64,000 bases of DNA, taken from NCBI GenBank assembly GCA_028564675.1, contig JAOVVO010000013.1, positions 62,001 to 126,000 of the forward strand. Direction: 5' to 3'. Below, in pieces: positions 15,001-27,900 of the stretch. Within the stretch, counting starts at the first letter, position 1. Each line of letters opens with the position of its first letter. Source of the DNA: Onchocerca lupi (taxonomy: Eukaryota > Nematoda > Chromadorea > Rhabditida > Onchocercidae). A program made the position numbers and the translations under genes. The notes below the pieces were generated by a model. It was given only the letters and a program-made list of their open reading frames with translations. It searched no databases and was not told the origin of the DNA.

Positions 15001-18000
15001 AATTTAAAAGTAAATTCAATTTTGCTAAAATAAATTTAATTTCTAAGGTAAATTTGATTTTGCTCAGAAATAATTAACGAAAGCAAACTAAGATATTGTA
15101 AGGCTGACATCATTAAATTTTTCAGCAACAAGTTGATTAGCAGTTCGACTATCAACAGTAACTGAATATGTACGCTCCGTCAACCAATCTATTGCATTTG
15201 ATCCAATGACTGTTCGAACATTCTGTTGTGGTTGACGCCCCAGCGCCAAGATGCGTTGACGTTCAGCTGGTGCATTACCAATTCGAAGTAGTTCATTCAA
15301 TATTAGAAGCATTGGATGCTGCCTTTCATCTCGATTCAAGCCATCAAATTTCAAGGAATTCATTGCTTCATCATAACAGCGCTATAAAACAGCAATTTAT
15401 CAAAGTACTAACTCATTCACACCACAATTCCAAAATAATAATAATAAATTTGAAAATCATCATTATACTCAGAAAACTCTTCATTCTTTCCTGAATCGAA
15501 CGATTCAGCATCAAATCGATCAGTAAATATGGATATAAATCACATTTCATTAGTCAGCCCTAGCCAAATCTAATCCTAAATAGAATTAAGGGGTTTATAG
15601 TTTCGGGGAAAAGCCTTTAATTCAGCTTGTCTTCGTATTTAATAATTATAATAAAATTCTTTTCTGTGATAATAGAATGATTAGTCATATTCCATCACTT
15701 AAGTCGATAAGTGTTAATCTTTCAGAGCTTCGATAGTATTCAGCACCATCCAAGAGAAAATGAGACACTGTTAGAATAATGCACTTTTTTATTTTCCAAT
15801 GTCTGAAGGGCCGATAGATGAAAAAAAAATTCATCGGCAAAACTAGAACAGATAAATTAACAGCAATTAACGCACTACCCTTGCATCTACCTTTTCTCCT
15901 TATCTCTCTTTTTTGAGCACACTTTTGTTTTAACAGCATATCCAATATACGTTGCTTTTTTCTGATTACTAAATGCAACTTTGTGAAGTCAAGGAAGCGT
16001 TTTTTGTTAAACAACTATATATGCAAAATCGGAGAATTCAAGGAAGAAATAGTCTCGTTTAATCGAAAATCACAGAATACAGAATGCAAGTTATAATTTG
16101 AAATAACTTACCCAATACCATTCCGATTTCTGACGTGTTTCACGCTGTGACGTAACTGTAAGAGCAGCATGTAAGGCCTTAGTGGCTGCTATTCGTACAG
16201 TAGTCTAAAATGTGTCTATAACTTAATATTAAAGAGATAGCATTAATCAAAAAGAACGAGAAAGAAAAATCTTAATCCTATATAAATTAATAATTGACCT
16301 ACAAACAGAAAATATTGCTGTGAATAAAGTGCCATTGAAATCATTATTCGAACCAAATGTACCAATCTGGCAAGGTATTTTCAAACAATTTAATAAACTT
16401 TAGAAATCCGGAACTTTTTTCAAACCTTAGGATCCCTGATGACTTTAAAAATATTGGAAAAGAAATTAGATGCACGTAGAAAAAATGATGTTGACGTATA
16501 TAGAGCCAACTGCCTCGCCAGAAAAACTGCGGCAAGACGACGTGATTCATGTCGCTCAGTTTCTTCAAGCCATTCACATACCTATTAAATACTTCAAGTC
16601 TCAATGTTTTAATAGTTACTGATATAATGCAGTTAACTTTAGTTTCTAGTCTGCAAACATCTCGATAGAATGAGCTGAAAGCAAAGTAAAACAATTATAT
16701 CTCAGAGACATATTTGAAACTATTGCAAGTATATTAATATCTTCAAAACAATGATAAGTGACAAATTATTCAGCAACTTAAAATTTCAAATGGATAGCAT
16801 ACAAAGTTAAACTACGAGCAAGAAAAGCTTTAACCTGATTGATGGATTTTTCCACTAGTTCAGCAGCGAATGTCTTCGATGTCTGAATCAAATAAGCAAT
16901 TGCCCTGGCAACAAGTTTCATACCTGCTTCATCACCTTGTACTAGTGCTTTCAGAAGATACTTTGCAAAACGCGGAACACGTTTCGTTTCATCACCAGCA
17001 TTTTCTACCAAACAAGCTGAAATCATCCCATATTATTCAGCAATATAAAGAATATAAGAATGCAACGTCTTAAAATAAAATTGTTAAAATCAATTAAAAA
17101 ATTGAATATATATCAAATTACCAAATACCTATCAAAATTATTCCTGCCTTTCTTTCGTCATTATCCGAACTCGTCATCAATGTATGTATAGCACTCTAAA
17201 AATACGGAGTTTGATTCATGTTTGATTTATATTTATCATAATAAAACAAGAGAATGCATAACTAAAAATATATGCTTTTGATTTCATCAAATATATAAAG
17301 AAGGCCGAAGCATTAATTTTCGTTTTTTAATAATGCCATAAGCCTGACATAATTCAAACAGAAAATCTTCTTCAGTCCTATTCCAGATGAAATAAAAATA
17401 TAAATACAAAAATTCAGTTCAGTATTGGCTAATGTGCTCATAATAATGAATGTAGTTATATAAGAAAAAATAAATTTAAAAAATTCACTATAAATCGAAC
17501 CATTTTCTGATGCAAATCGTTTAAAAAAGAAGTCGTCACTTATTGATAATTTCCAGATGCCATAATATAAAAGGAAAGTCAGCTGCTCAAAAAACAATAC
17601 TAATACTAATGTTTTAGAAAAATGAATCAAAAAAATTAAAATGTGCTTTCAACCTGATCAACTTTTGCATCGAATGTTGCAAAAAATTCCGTCGTAAACT
17701 GCTCACTGTTATCACGTAATTCTCCATTTATATAGCTGTAAAAAATTCGACTTAATAAACAACTAATGGATTTCAACTTCTGTCGTGAAACTGGAACTTG
17801 AATTGTTTCTTTGTTTCAAAGTTATCTTTTTTAATTTTCTGATCAGTGACTGACAGATTCTTAGAATCTGATCGTTTGGAATATTCATTTGATGATGTAT
17901 TATCCTTATTTAAAAAAACCTATCGTTAAAAAAAGAAAGCAAAGACAATTCCAAATTCTCACGCTTTAGTTGTCATTAAAATTTATAACTTCTAATTTAA

Positions 18001-18164
18001 TCAATTCAATCACTAAAATTTCAAGGCAGAACATGATAAGCCACTTACTCATAAAGTTGTCTGGCAACCTTCAACCGATTTTCATCACCTCCTTTTTTCC
18101 TTAAACGCATAAGAAAATCAGCCGCTACTACCCGTGCAGATGTCTCTCGAATGCTTGAATCCAT
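1..18164 (-). CDS. let-363: Target of rapamycin (TOR) PI3K-related protein kinase, partial (C-terminus beyond window)
   Basis: TOR is the Ser/Thr kinase core of TORC1/TORC2, coupling nutrients to growth. On the minus strand about 40 exons give, in order: N-terminal HEAT repeats (18.2-9 kb), the FAT domain (about 7.7-2.4 kb; e.g. [12 protein letters not shown] at 7.6 kb, [13 protein letters not shown] at 6.2 kb), the FRB domain (2.2-0.8 kb), and the kinase N-lobe with [19 protein letters not shown] at the window edge. Each block lines up with human mTOR in order, with no missing block noticed. The start at 18,164 opens [12 protein letters not shown] and aligns near the mTOR N-terminus; an upstream exon cannot be excluded. 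First exon 18,049-18,164, last seen exon 1-100. Two proline/serine-rich stretches (about 4.1-4.3 kb and 3.2-3.4 kb) lie in the FAT region. The active site, C-lobe and FATC lie before base 1. Exon borders are approximate except where given. Confidence 0.95.
837..2178 (-). other. FRB (FKBP-rapamycin binding) domain of TOR, split over three exons
   Basis: The exon at about 1,970-2,178 encodes [20 protein letters not shown], the exon at about 1,436-1,543 continues with [20 protein letters not shown], and the exon at about 837-1,007 ends with [13 protein letters not shown]. These match the human mTOR FRB segment. The residues equivalent to human Ser2035, Trp2101 and Phe2108, which contact rapamycin, are all present (S of VSDELIR, W of QAWDLYY, F of IVFRKI). 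Rapamycin-FKBP12 binding is therefore expected, by inference only. Confidence 0.85.
4118..4335 (-). other. Pro/Ser-rich insertion inside the TOR FAT domain
   Basis: Within one uninterrupted exon (about 4,008-4,424) the FAT helices [14 protein letters not shown] and [21 protein letters not shown] are separated by about 70 residues rich in Pro, Ser, Gln and Asn (e.g. [20 protein letters not shown]). In human mTOR the same two helices are only about 25 residues apart. The reading frame is open throughout, and no good intron borders were noticed at its ends. It looks like a flexible loop peculiar to this lineage. Confidence 0.7.
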
Positions 18165-20474
18165 CTTGCAAATAATCTTCCGTCAATAAATAAACAATCT
18201 ATTAAATAACTTTAAAGTTTGTGATAACGATAAAGATGGGAAAATAAACAAATATATAATCATTATTTGGATTACCGATAGACAAATGAACAAAATGGTT
18301 GTAGTTGATAACCAGAAGAATTAACACCATTGACAAAGGATCTAGGATAGTGCAAAGTTCTCTCAAAATAAAAATTGGTAAAAACAATTGATAACAATTT
18401 GTTAATTATATGAGGATACACTAAATCACTAATCACCTTATCAGTAGAAATCTCGCATACATGACTATGAATATACACGTAATCAAGCTACAGCATGAGA
18501 GAGTATTGGAAAATGAAAATGAAGAATTCAGAGTATCTTGGGATTATAAACAAAAAAACTTGAGGATCAGATTGAATGATATTGTTAAATAATCGAAGTC
18601 ATATGGAAAAATTACAGAAAACAAGATTTGAAATCTGCAATTAGGTGATTATAGGGAAAAAGCGACAATTATCTCAGTGGAGTGGAAGCAGTTGATGTAA
18701 TACTAAAAGAGTTCAAAAAAAAAAGAAAGAGTGAGACGTGATCGGGATAGGAAGAATAACAATTGCGGAACTTTAATGGTTAACTCTATTATCACGAACC
18801 GCAAATATATGAGAATAAAAGGCAATGAATATCGATTCAGAGATCTTTGGCTCCAGCAATTAAAGTTTCAAAAAATTCGGATTTAGGTTCTCTAACTCAA
18901 AAGATCAAATAGTAGCGATACGTGCCACCATAAATGATGGCGATGATTATTATAATGATAATGATAACAGAAAAAGTGATGATAACGATGGCAATAGCAA
19001 TAAGAATAATAAGAACAACAGTGCACTAATACTATAATAGCTGTTGAATTTAATCCTTGTAAAGTGTTACTGTTATCAATATCAACCTCTGAATAAACAC
19101 TGATTAGTTAAATTCAACTGTCCGAATTGAAGTTGGGTACTTTTTTTTGTTAACATTAATGTTAATGAATGATCAAATAAACAATAAACAAAAACATGGA
19201 AATAATTCAAAAACTATCATAAGATGTTTGAAATTAATTAGAAGAAAAGAGCAATAAGAAAAGGTCAAAGGATAACCATCTCGGGTCATCAATCACCGCA
19301 TCTTCTCGCCATTAGTGACCGGATTCCGTTGAACGGGATAACACTTACACTTGTGGCTCGTTAAATATTTACGAGCAGGTACGATGTGATCTGCTCTTTA
19401 CAGCGTTTTTCAAAAACAATATTGTTATGTTATATTTTGATGTGTATTGATCAGCTAATCAGTTTTGACTGGTTAATCATAGTGATTATCAATATTTATC
19501 ACTTATCACTTTGGTCAGATTAGAAGTATTATAATTATCACTGCTTTTTTATAGCCTCTCAAATGATTATTTCTTTGGCCGTCTTATCATCTGTTAGATT
19601 TAAACTTGAATTTTTTCTTTTAGTTTGATTTCTGTCATTAAATATTATATTCTGTTTTCTTTAAGTTACCTAATTGATTATCGATGTGGCAATCATTCTC
19701 TTGTTATAAAGCTGTTTGATTCAATAACTTGATTGCTAAACATTGGTACTGACGATATTAATTTCAGATTAATTTTGGATTTATTGTGTCTTACCAGTAT
19801 GGCTCGAAATTCGTCCAAAATATCTGTTAAAGCCGTGTAAATTAGCGTTTAACTGATAATAACGACAGTTGTAATGATGATGGCGATAATGATTATATAA
19901 AAATGAAATAAGGATAACGAAGCAATAATATATGGTCTTTTAGAGTTTACCTCATCGACTTCAAGCTATTTTCTCGGATAAGGTAGTATTTGCCGTGGGC
20001 AGTATTTGCTAGATAGTATTTGCTTATTATAAAAGGTAGTATTTGCTGTATTCCAATAAACTAAGACATTCTGTTCAGCTTATAATGCTCAAATAATCTG
20101 CATAACAGTCGTACTATCAACATTTTTTCATAATTATTTCATTCGTTGCTTAAAGCAAATGAAAAAGATGTTTGTAAGAGAATGGCAAGGCTCGTGCAAT
20201 TGATGTTCCAATTAATATTATATAAGTCAAAGATCCGAAATTTTGGATTCATAATAGATGGCTTTTTTTTTTAATTTTGAATTTCTCTGTTGAAAATTCA
20301 TTTCAAAAAGAAAATTTTAATTAAGTACATTTTCGGGCCAATTTTCATAAGTGCAAGTTTGTTAAATACTGGTATCAACAATGAGATATATAGATCTAGT
20401 GATATTACAATTTTATAATTATTTTTTGTAGTGACTATACGAGTGATTGCGGTCAGAGATCGCAAAATAACGGG
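18165..20474. other. Intergenic region between the divergent TOR and GOLM-like genes
   Basis: No convincing coding exon was seen on either strand. It holds GAT/AAT-rich low-complexity DNA (about 18,930-19,020 and 19,850-19,910), a somewhat more GC-rich stretch at about 19,270-19,390 that could be promoter DNA for either gene, and a cluster of four AGTATTTGC motifs just past 19,980. Confidence 0.5.
19985..20046. repeat. Four spaced copies of AGTATTTGC
   Basis: AGTATTTGC occurs at 19,985, 20,001, 20,015 and 20,038, at spacings of 16, 14 and 23 bases, all in the same orientation. It lies about 430 bases upstream of the start codon of the next gene. It could be a degenerate tandem duplication or a cluster of binding sites; the sequence alone does not decide. 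Confidence 0.6.
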
Positions 20475-23400
20475 ATGTATTCAAGACAAAATGGACAAAA
20501 ACGTGGACTCTTGAGGTAAGGCGATTTTAATGTCATGTGCATAAATATCGATATCTTTTCAGATGTTCCATGAATGTTGGCTTGTATGGTTTCATTTTGT
20601 TACTTATAGTTTCTGTACTGCTTTCTTTGCCTGAGCAATTGTTTATCAAAAATAAAAACCACGGCATTACTCCAAATCAAAATTTCAAATGTGAAATGAT
20701 CATGTAACGGTTGTCGACACTGTTGAGGACCTTAATGAATATATTTTAAATATGTGTGTTTCAATAAAAGCTAAAAATTTTCAGACCAATTACAGCGAAC
20801 GGTGGTGGATCGATGTTTCGGATTCTACCATTATTTGGTTTCTTAACGGGTCTTCTGCTTTTCTTCTTCATTTTCTACATTTATCAAGTTCAGAATGTAG
20901 AGCTATACAATATACGTAATCAGATTGAACTTGAAAGGAATCGACATATTAAAGTGAAATTGGAGAACATTGGTTGGTACAAATTAACGTGTCACGTCAT
21001 ATTTTGATTTAATTGAGTACATTCGGACCTAATTTTTGATTATTTAATTACAGTACAAATATTTTTGTTAGCTTAGTGAGCGTCTTCATTAGAGTAGTTA
21101 AATTTGCGATTATCTCTATAAATCGAAGTTTTTGCAAATCATTTTTTACTTAAAATTTTTCGGTTCACATCAGGAAGAATGTTTCATTTTCATGTATGTT
21201 TCACTTTTCCAGACTTTAAAGCTGAACTAGAAAAGTACAGAAGCTCGGAAGCCAGTTTGAAAAATGAGTTAAAAAAATTGCGTTCGAGTCAGAAAGGTTC
21301 AATTTTAAATCTTTATTTCTGTTGACTTTTCTTTAAAGAGTTGGAAGTTTTCTTTTTTGACTAGAAATAGGAAAGATAGGATAAATTTGACAAATTATTT
21401 CTTTAATTGGGATATTTCAAGATGAAAAATCTATGAAATCAAAACAATAATTTCACAATTTCATGTTTTTTGAAGTTTCTTCCTCAAAATGCCTATCATT
21501 TTTACATAGACTATAATCTGTTGACGGATTAATTTTTATAGAATGCATTCGAAAACTGGCGAAATGGAATAATACTCTGTTATCTTATATGATGAATTTA
21601 AAACAACTGCAGGATGATAAAAAGTTTGTTTTTCTTTCCAATTTTTTTTTATTTATTATTTTTCTATGGAAAATATTATAGTTTTATGATTCATTTACTA
21701 ATAGCATTTGAATTTTTGGATTTTGTATAAATGGAGGTTCTTTTAGTGCAATGCTTTTATTGATACAACAAATCAGAAAAGTTATAAACAGCCATCTGGA
21801 AATGCCTTAAGATATCAGTTCTTAATTCGTTCTAGTCAATGTATACATTGATTAAATTGTTGTTATCAAAGTATTTGTTGGTTAAAAGAAAAAAAAGTTT
21901 TTCTCATTTTTGTAAACCATCTAGAGGATGTTATGCTATTCAGTATTGCTATCATTTTTATTTTCGATTGATTAAATAGTTTCATATGTTTTTAATGGTT
22001 TTAAATACGAAACTGGGTTATTAAGTTTCATAGTTTGGCAATTTTTAATTTATTCAACTCTTCAGCATGTGTTTTACCGCGATGGCTTCGATGAAAGCTG
22101 AATTGGTATGTCACTAATTCGTTAAATAATCATCAAAAGATTTGATTGCCTATACGATTATACATCGAACATGGCATAAGTTTCTAGAAAGAGGCTCAAG
22201 TTACTAGTTTTCAAATTATTGCATTTATTATTTAATTTAACAGATTTCATTATAAGATTAAGGCTTGCAAAATTAAGAGTTGTTCTTGTTAAAACAAACT
22301 TACCAAAATTTAGGCTCTAGCAAAACTAACAATCACTACTATGCGAGCAAATTTTACTTCCATGGGAAATATGTTGGAAACACCGAACAAAATCGTTGAA
22401 AGGTTTTACTTTTTCCTTCTTTCTCTCGAATTAAATTCGTTTAAATTTGTGATTTTGAGTTATTCACAGTACAATTTATGATGGATTTTTGTTCTTAAAG
22501 ATTGAGCAATTAGAACTGAATAATGAATTTATCAAAGAGAATGATTTAAATGCATAAAGATTTCATTCTTGCATGATATTACACTGAACGCAGTATTATA
22601 TTGAAAAGCAACTTGTTCGTTGGTAGAATGAAAAATTTTTTAACTTTTACTTTATTTTTGTGATCTTTGTTTCTCAATCTAATTCAGCTTGAAAACGCGA
22701 TTGGACAAAGAAGATGCTCAAGAAAGTATTCTCCACGAGGTCAATTTAACCGCTTCACCACTGACGATAACTCAAATTGCTGATGAAGCAGAGAGTCTCA
22801 GAAACATCTCAATTCAAGGTGAAAAAATGGTAAGGAAAATTAAGCATATTCCATCTCTCAATGTATTCACAAATGTAAATTTTTCCACTTTTTTTTTCTT
22901 ATGAATTGTTATGAAATTTTACGACATATGGTTTTAGTTTTAAATAAAGTCAAGATTGACAACTATTCGCTTGTATCCTCATTCCATGATTCTGATTAAC
23001 AAATAATTTGAGTTGTTCTAGCGAGAAAACGTTTTGCCAGAGCCTGTTATTTCACAGCATATTATTGCCACGGTAAAGAATTCCAGTAACTTTCATGCTG
23101 GTACAATCATTTCAGTTTCGCGTATGTTATAATGTATTTTTTGTCTATTTTTCTGACCAACTCCATCATTGCTAGCAATTATTAGATGGTATTTCATTTA
23201 TTCCATTTTCTAAAGTTTGGGAATTATAAAGCAGACAATAACAAACTCGCTATTTCGAAATTGTGTTACAGAAAAATCAGCATATTTCTTTCTAGTTTGC
23301 TGACTTACCTATTAAGATATTCACATTGAATTTTGAATTTCGTAAAAATTGGTTTTCAGAAAATAGAGCTCAGGAGAACCAACTTGATTTCCTTGCTCCA

Positions 23401-23685
23401 CCGCTACAGTCGGAAAAACAGTCACTTGATGCCAGAACTGAGTTCCCGAATTTTTCTTGTTCGTTTTTCAAAGTCTATTTTTAGAAATTTTGCCAGGAAA
23501 AGCTGCTTATTCATGTTCTAATTCATTATTGTATTTTTGATCAAAAAATTTGTCATTTTAGCTTTACAATTTCCTGTGGAACTGATGAAATTTGTGACAT
23601 AGAAAGCATTGTTTCAGAGGCTCAACTGAATTTTGATGATCCTTTGTTCAGAAAAAAACCAGATGGAGAACACTGGAAACGGTAA
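20475..23685 (+). CDS. Type II membrane coiled-coil protein, GOLM1/CASC4-like architecture
   Basis: Ten exons join in phase: 20475-20515, 20785-20972, 21213-21296, 21542-21623, 22066-22105, 22314-22402, 22688-22829, 23022-23100, 23360-23462, 23562-23685, giving 323 residues ending HWKR-stop. The N-terminus is MYSRQNGQKRGLLRP, followed by a strong membrane segment at about residues 25-45 (FRILPLFGFLTGLLLFFFIF) without a signal-peptidase site, then a charged heptad-rich region (residues 50-120). The tail contains NLT, NIS and NSS glycosylation sequons, suggesting a lumenal C-terminus. This layout (short basic cytosolic tail, signal anchor, lumenal coiled coil, acidic end) is that of Golgi GOLM1/CASC4 proteins, but I did not recognise a diagnostic motif, so the family call is tentative. 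Any type II coiled-coil protein would look similar. The gene is divergent from TOR. Confidence 0.75.
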
Positions 23686-24989
23686 TGATGGTGATAGTTG
23701 ATAAAGAACTAGAAGATGTATAGAATATTACTGAAAGTTCTGTGCTATAAGGTGTTTTGGAATTTTTCAATTCTTCTAATAACTTTATGCGCTTAATTTG
23801 AAATCTTATCCATTGAAGATAAGTTATCTAGAAGCTTATTTCCAACATTTTTATACTCTCTGCGAAAACTTTAGTAAAAGATTAAGAGTTTAACTTCGAT
23901 TCGTGATCAACTCTTAATCTATTAGGAAATCGGAAATTATATTCAAGCAGACTTAGAAAAGATTTCATTAGATGAGATGAGTCTTTTTGCAAAAAATGCA
24001 ACATACCAGATTCAAAAATCGTGGAGTCAAAATTTTTGATTCTTAAGAAATTATTTTGATTATTATCTTTGAATCAGTTTTATAATTTTATATATCGATA
24101 GATTGCACAAACTTTTCTAACTGCTATTTGCTTACTCCAAGTGAAATATCGTTGTTTTTTAAAAATAGTTTTAATCTACAGGATAATCAAGAAATTTGAT
24201 CTGCAAGACAATCAAAATTATGTTTCATTCCCGCTGTTGATCTGGCTATTCATATCTGAAAGTAGAGGTTTCTCTACAGCTAAAGAAATAATTTTTTATA
24301 TCGATTACTTTAACATGTTATTTATACTCATTTTTTATAATACTTATTTTTCACTCGAATTTCTTATCAGTTTTAGAATTTTAGTATTATATTCTTTACG
24401 GGAATGGATTTTTTGTGTACATCTTTGCTTTTGTCCTGTCTTTTTACTATTACTTTAGATATCCTCTTCCAATAATTTTGGTCATATTTTCTTCAATATT
24501 TGTGAGTATTCAGCTGTTTTTTTGTACAACTTAATTTTATCGCTGCTATTGCTTTGAATTTTTATAATAAAACATAATTATTTCTGGTTGCGTAGAATTA
24601 TTCGATTATGAATGGTCATAATCTTTGTTCCAATCAGATAGTTTTGTATAGATTTATGAAATGCAGAAATCTCTCTCAAATCATTTTTTTTTTCATGGTA
24701 TTTCTACTGAACATTGATATGTTACCTGATATGCTGAAAATTATAACATCATGTGCTTGATAAACTGTATTCCTCGATTCGTTTTCTTCCAGTTCTGATT
24801 GTCCGAATTTTAACTTTCCATTGTATCTTAGTGAACGAAAATTTAAATGACGGCCTGGCTTTTAAACGTAACACTTTTTTTAAATTAGAGCTAGCAGTGA
24901 TTTTGAAATTCCTTTTATTACTTCTTGTCAGTTCCAGTGCCACTTTAATTTTTGATTTTTGTTTTTCTAAAATTGTTAGTATTTTTCAG
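23686..24989. other. Intergenic, AT-rich
   Basis: This spacer between the GOLM-like gene and CIAPIN1 is T-rich with only short hydrophobic open frames (e.g. 24,141-24,458), as expected from poly-T-rich DNA. No repeat or RNA gene was recognised. A TTTTTCAG acceptor ends it at 24,989, directly against the CIAPIN1 start codon. Confidence 0.5.
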
Positions 24990-27900
24990 ATGGATTTGAA
25001 TCTTTTTTTTACTACAGCGGACTCGAATTCGGAAATCCTATTTCTTCAAGATGCAAATACGGAAGGTTGGATTACTGTTCTTTATAACTTTCATTAATTA
25101 AGATAGGAAATTTTCTATTATTTTATTTATAAGAAAATCAAAAGTAGTCATGGGTTCCCTTTTTTGTTGCTTTAAATGTTAATCGAAGCTTTTGCGCCTC
25201 AAAGTGAATTAAAAATGCTGTATCTTGCAACTTCTTGTCGAAAGCTTACCTTCTACACTTGAAATCTTAACTCCACATTGCTGACAATACTCTTACATTG
25301 TGCTGCTATCCACCACACCAAACATTATTGGCACAAGGCAGGAACTCTCTCCATAAGCCTGTCCAATTTTATTGCTGGGATCAATCGAAATTTTTTTGGG
25401 ACTTTGTGCGATCATTTTTTTTCACTACCATCTGCTATAAGACTATTGAGCAATAAAATTTGAAATTTTCAATTCACTTAGATATGGTATAAAAAAGTTG
25501 TGAAAAAGTGGTGATATTTATGTGCATAGAATGTGATATTGTGTGATAACTTTCTGGTATATTGCAAAATTTCGTTAGCCTAGTATGTCTAAAGAGAAAC
25601 ACAGACATCCATTTAAATAAAAAGACAAATTTTACGTATGGCCGAAGAAATTACATCGAAGATACACTGAATATATTTTTGTTTATCTCAAGATTTTATA
25701 TACATTTTTTAAAAATTTTATGGCAATTTTCGGATTTATGATTGAGATAATAGGACAATCAATTCTAAACATTCGCGAAAAGAACATTTATACTCGCATC
25801 TTATATTAAGTGCAGAAAAAAGAAAATTTTTTCATACTTCTAGAATTCATCCTTAATCAAAAGATAGGAATATTTTCATCTGTTAAAAAAGTGTGATTGC
25901 TCGGATATATATTAAAATGAGTTGGAAAATTGAAAAAATTATTCTTAGCTTTTGCTATAAACCAGGAACTTCAGATCTCTTATTTTGTGAATGTTCGATG
26001 ATCATACTTTAATTTCAAATTTTAAAATTGAAATTCACAGCTTTCTTATTCATCTTACCACATCTTCAAATATGAGTATACGTTCTTTCTTTCTAGAGTT
26101 ATTCGATAATTTCAATATTATCATGGAGCAATTGAAGACACGATTTAAGAAACTAACTGTGCTTGTTTCAAAAGATGAACAGATTGGTCGGTTATCTGTT
26201 CTATTTTCTTCTATTTTAACTTTCACTTTATTTCAATGCTTACAAATTTTTCATTCATGTAATTTTTCCTGTACTATTTTGCAGTGGCTTCCGTTCGTTA
26301 TCTGCTACTAAGTATATTAATTTTTTACCTTTAAATAATGTATGCTTGGAAATTCCAAAATTGTTGTAGTTGTAGCAGCAAGTAGGATGCTCTGTGAATG
26401 ATCTAGAAAATGAAATTTATAAAGAATTGAGAAGTGAAATAATTCTGTTCAGAAAATGACACACAATTATGGTTTACGTCTTTTAAAGTGATTGCATTGT
26501 ATATAGTTTTCTGATTAGAATTATTTCAAGTCAAATAAAATTTTGGAATTAAAATCGTTCAATTATAGCTTTTAACCTGAAAATTTTAGATCGGATTTCA
26601 CTAAAAATTCTCGATTATAATTAATCTCAATCATGTTTCATAGTTAAAATAAATTCAGATTTATTATTCAATGATCTATTAATTTTTTAGAAGCAGATAT
26701 CAAAAAGGAAATATATAATGGCATTATTGTTGTTACATTTGGTGCTGCACTTGAGCGCTTACTTCGATCAGCTTTTCTAGCAACGAAGCCTAATTCTAGA
26801 GCGAGAGTAATTGTGCAAAGTATGTTTTGCACAATAAAGTTTTGATTGCAGTTCAGCAGCTTCATCTCACTCTTTTTTTTGTTGATCCCATTGAGCGCTT
26901 TTATGCGAAGTATTCTTGGTCGTGGACTTTTTCAGATGCTGATGAAGCAAAAGTTTTGCGGGAGATAAAACTAGCTGGATTCCTGGATGTCATGAAAGTT
27001 AGTGATGGTATATGGAAAGCATATGATTGCAAAAAGGTTTCCTTTTTGTGAATGAAATTTAACATTTAAATAGCTCCATTTTTCAAAAAATCTTTGCCAA
27101 TTTGATCTTCCGCCTCATTCGTCATTAATGCTTATTTTTCTGTATTAGAGCTTGTCGAAGATTTGTCGAGTATACATTAGCAGAAAAAAGATATGCCGTT
27201 GTCATAAATGCTATCCTATTTTTTTATCCCAACAGAACAGCATTTATGAGCTGTATGTAAGAGATAACTGATAGTCAATTAATCTTTAAATTCAGTGACT
27301 GTTCTGGAATCTTTTTTGACTGCCGTAGCAGTTTTTTCAGCTTGTTTTTCTGTCATGTCAAGCAGTGCTCGAATTATATTAAGTGTCACTATGTTTTGAA
27401 ATACATCAGTCATTGCTCCATGTCATTGTTGACATAACCGATGAATCTTTTTAAAATTGTTGTTGTTTGCATTAGCAGTTTTTTCATTTCTTTTTAGCAA
27501 AGACAGCCAGTTGTTCTTAATTTGATTGATATTTGATATTTTGTAGCCAAATATCAGTGTGGGTGCTGTAGTACCATTGAAATTGCCATATTCAAGTAAG
27601 AAACCGAACGTTTGGAACGTAAATGTGGTCGACGATGATTTGATTGATGAAGACACGTTGCTACAAGAAGAAGATTATGCCAAACCTACTGTAGCGACAG
27701 TGAAAGGTAAAATATGGAATATACATAAGTATCGGTTTTTCAGACTTTTCAATCACCTCTTTTCATTAGATATCTATTGACTAAAATATAATATCTTGAC
27801 ATTTTTTAGCAAAATAAGATTTTTAGAAAATTTCGGTGGAAAACTTGATACCTCGAATGAAGTAAAGAAAAGAAGGCCATGTAAAAACTGTACTTGTGGA

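Noticed and set aside
24141..24458. 105-codon hydrophobic plus-strand frame
   Set aside because: Phe/Leu/Ile/Tyr-rich translation typical of T-rich intergenic DNA.
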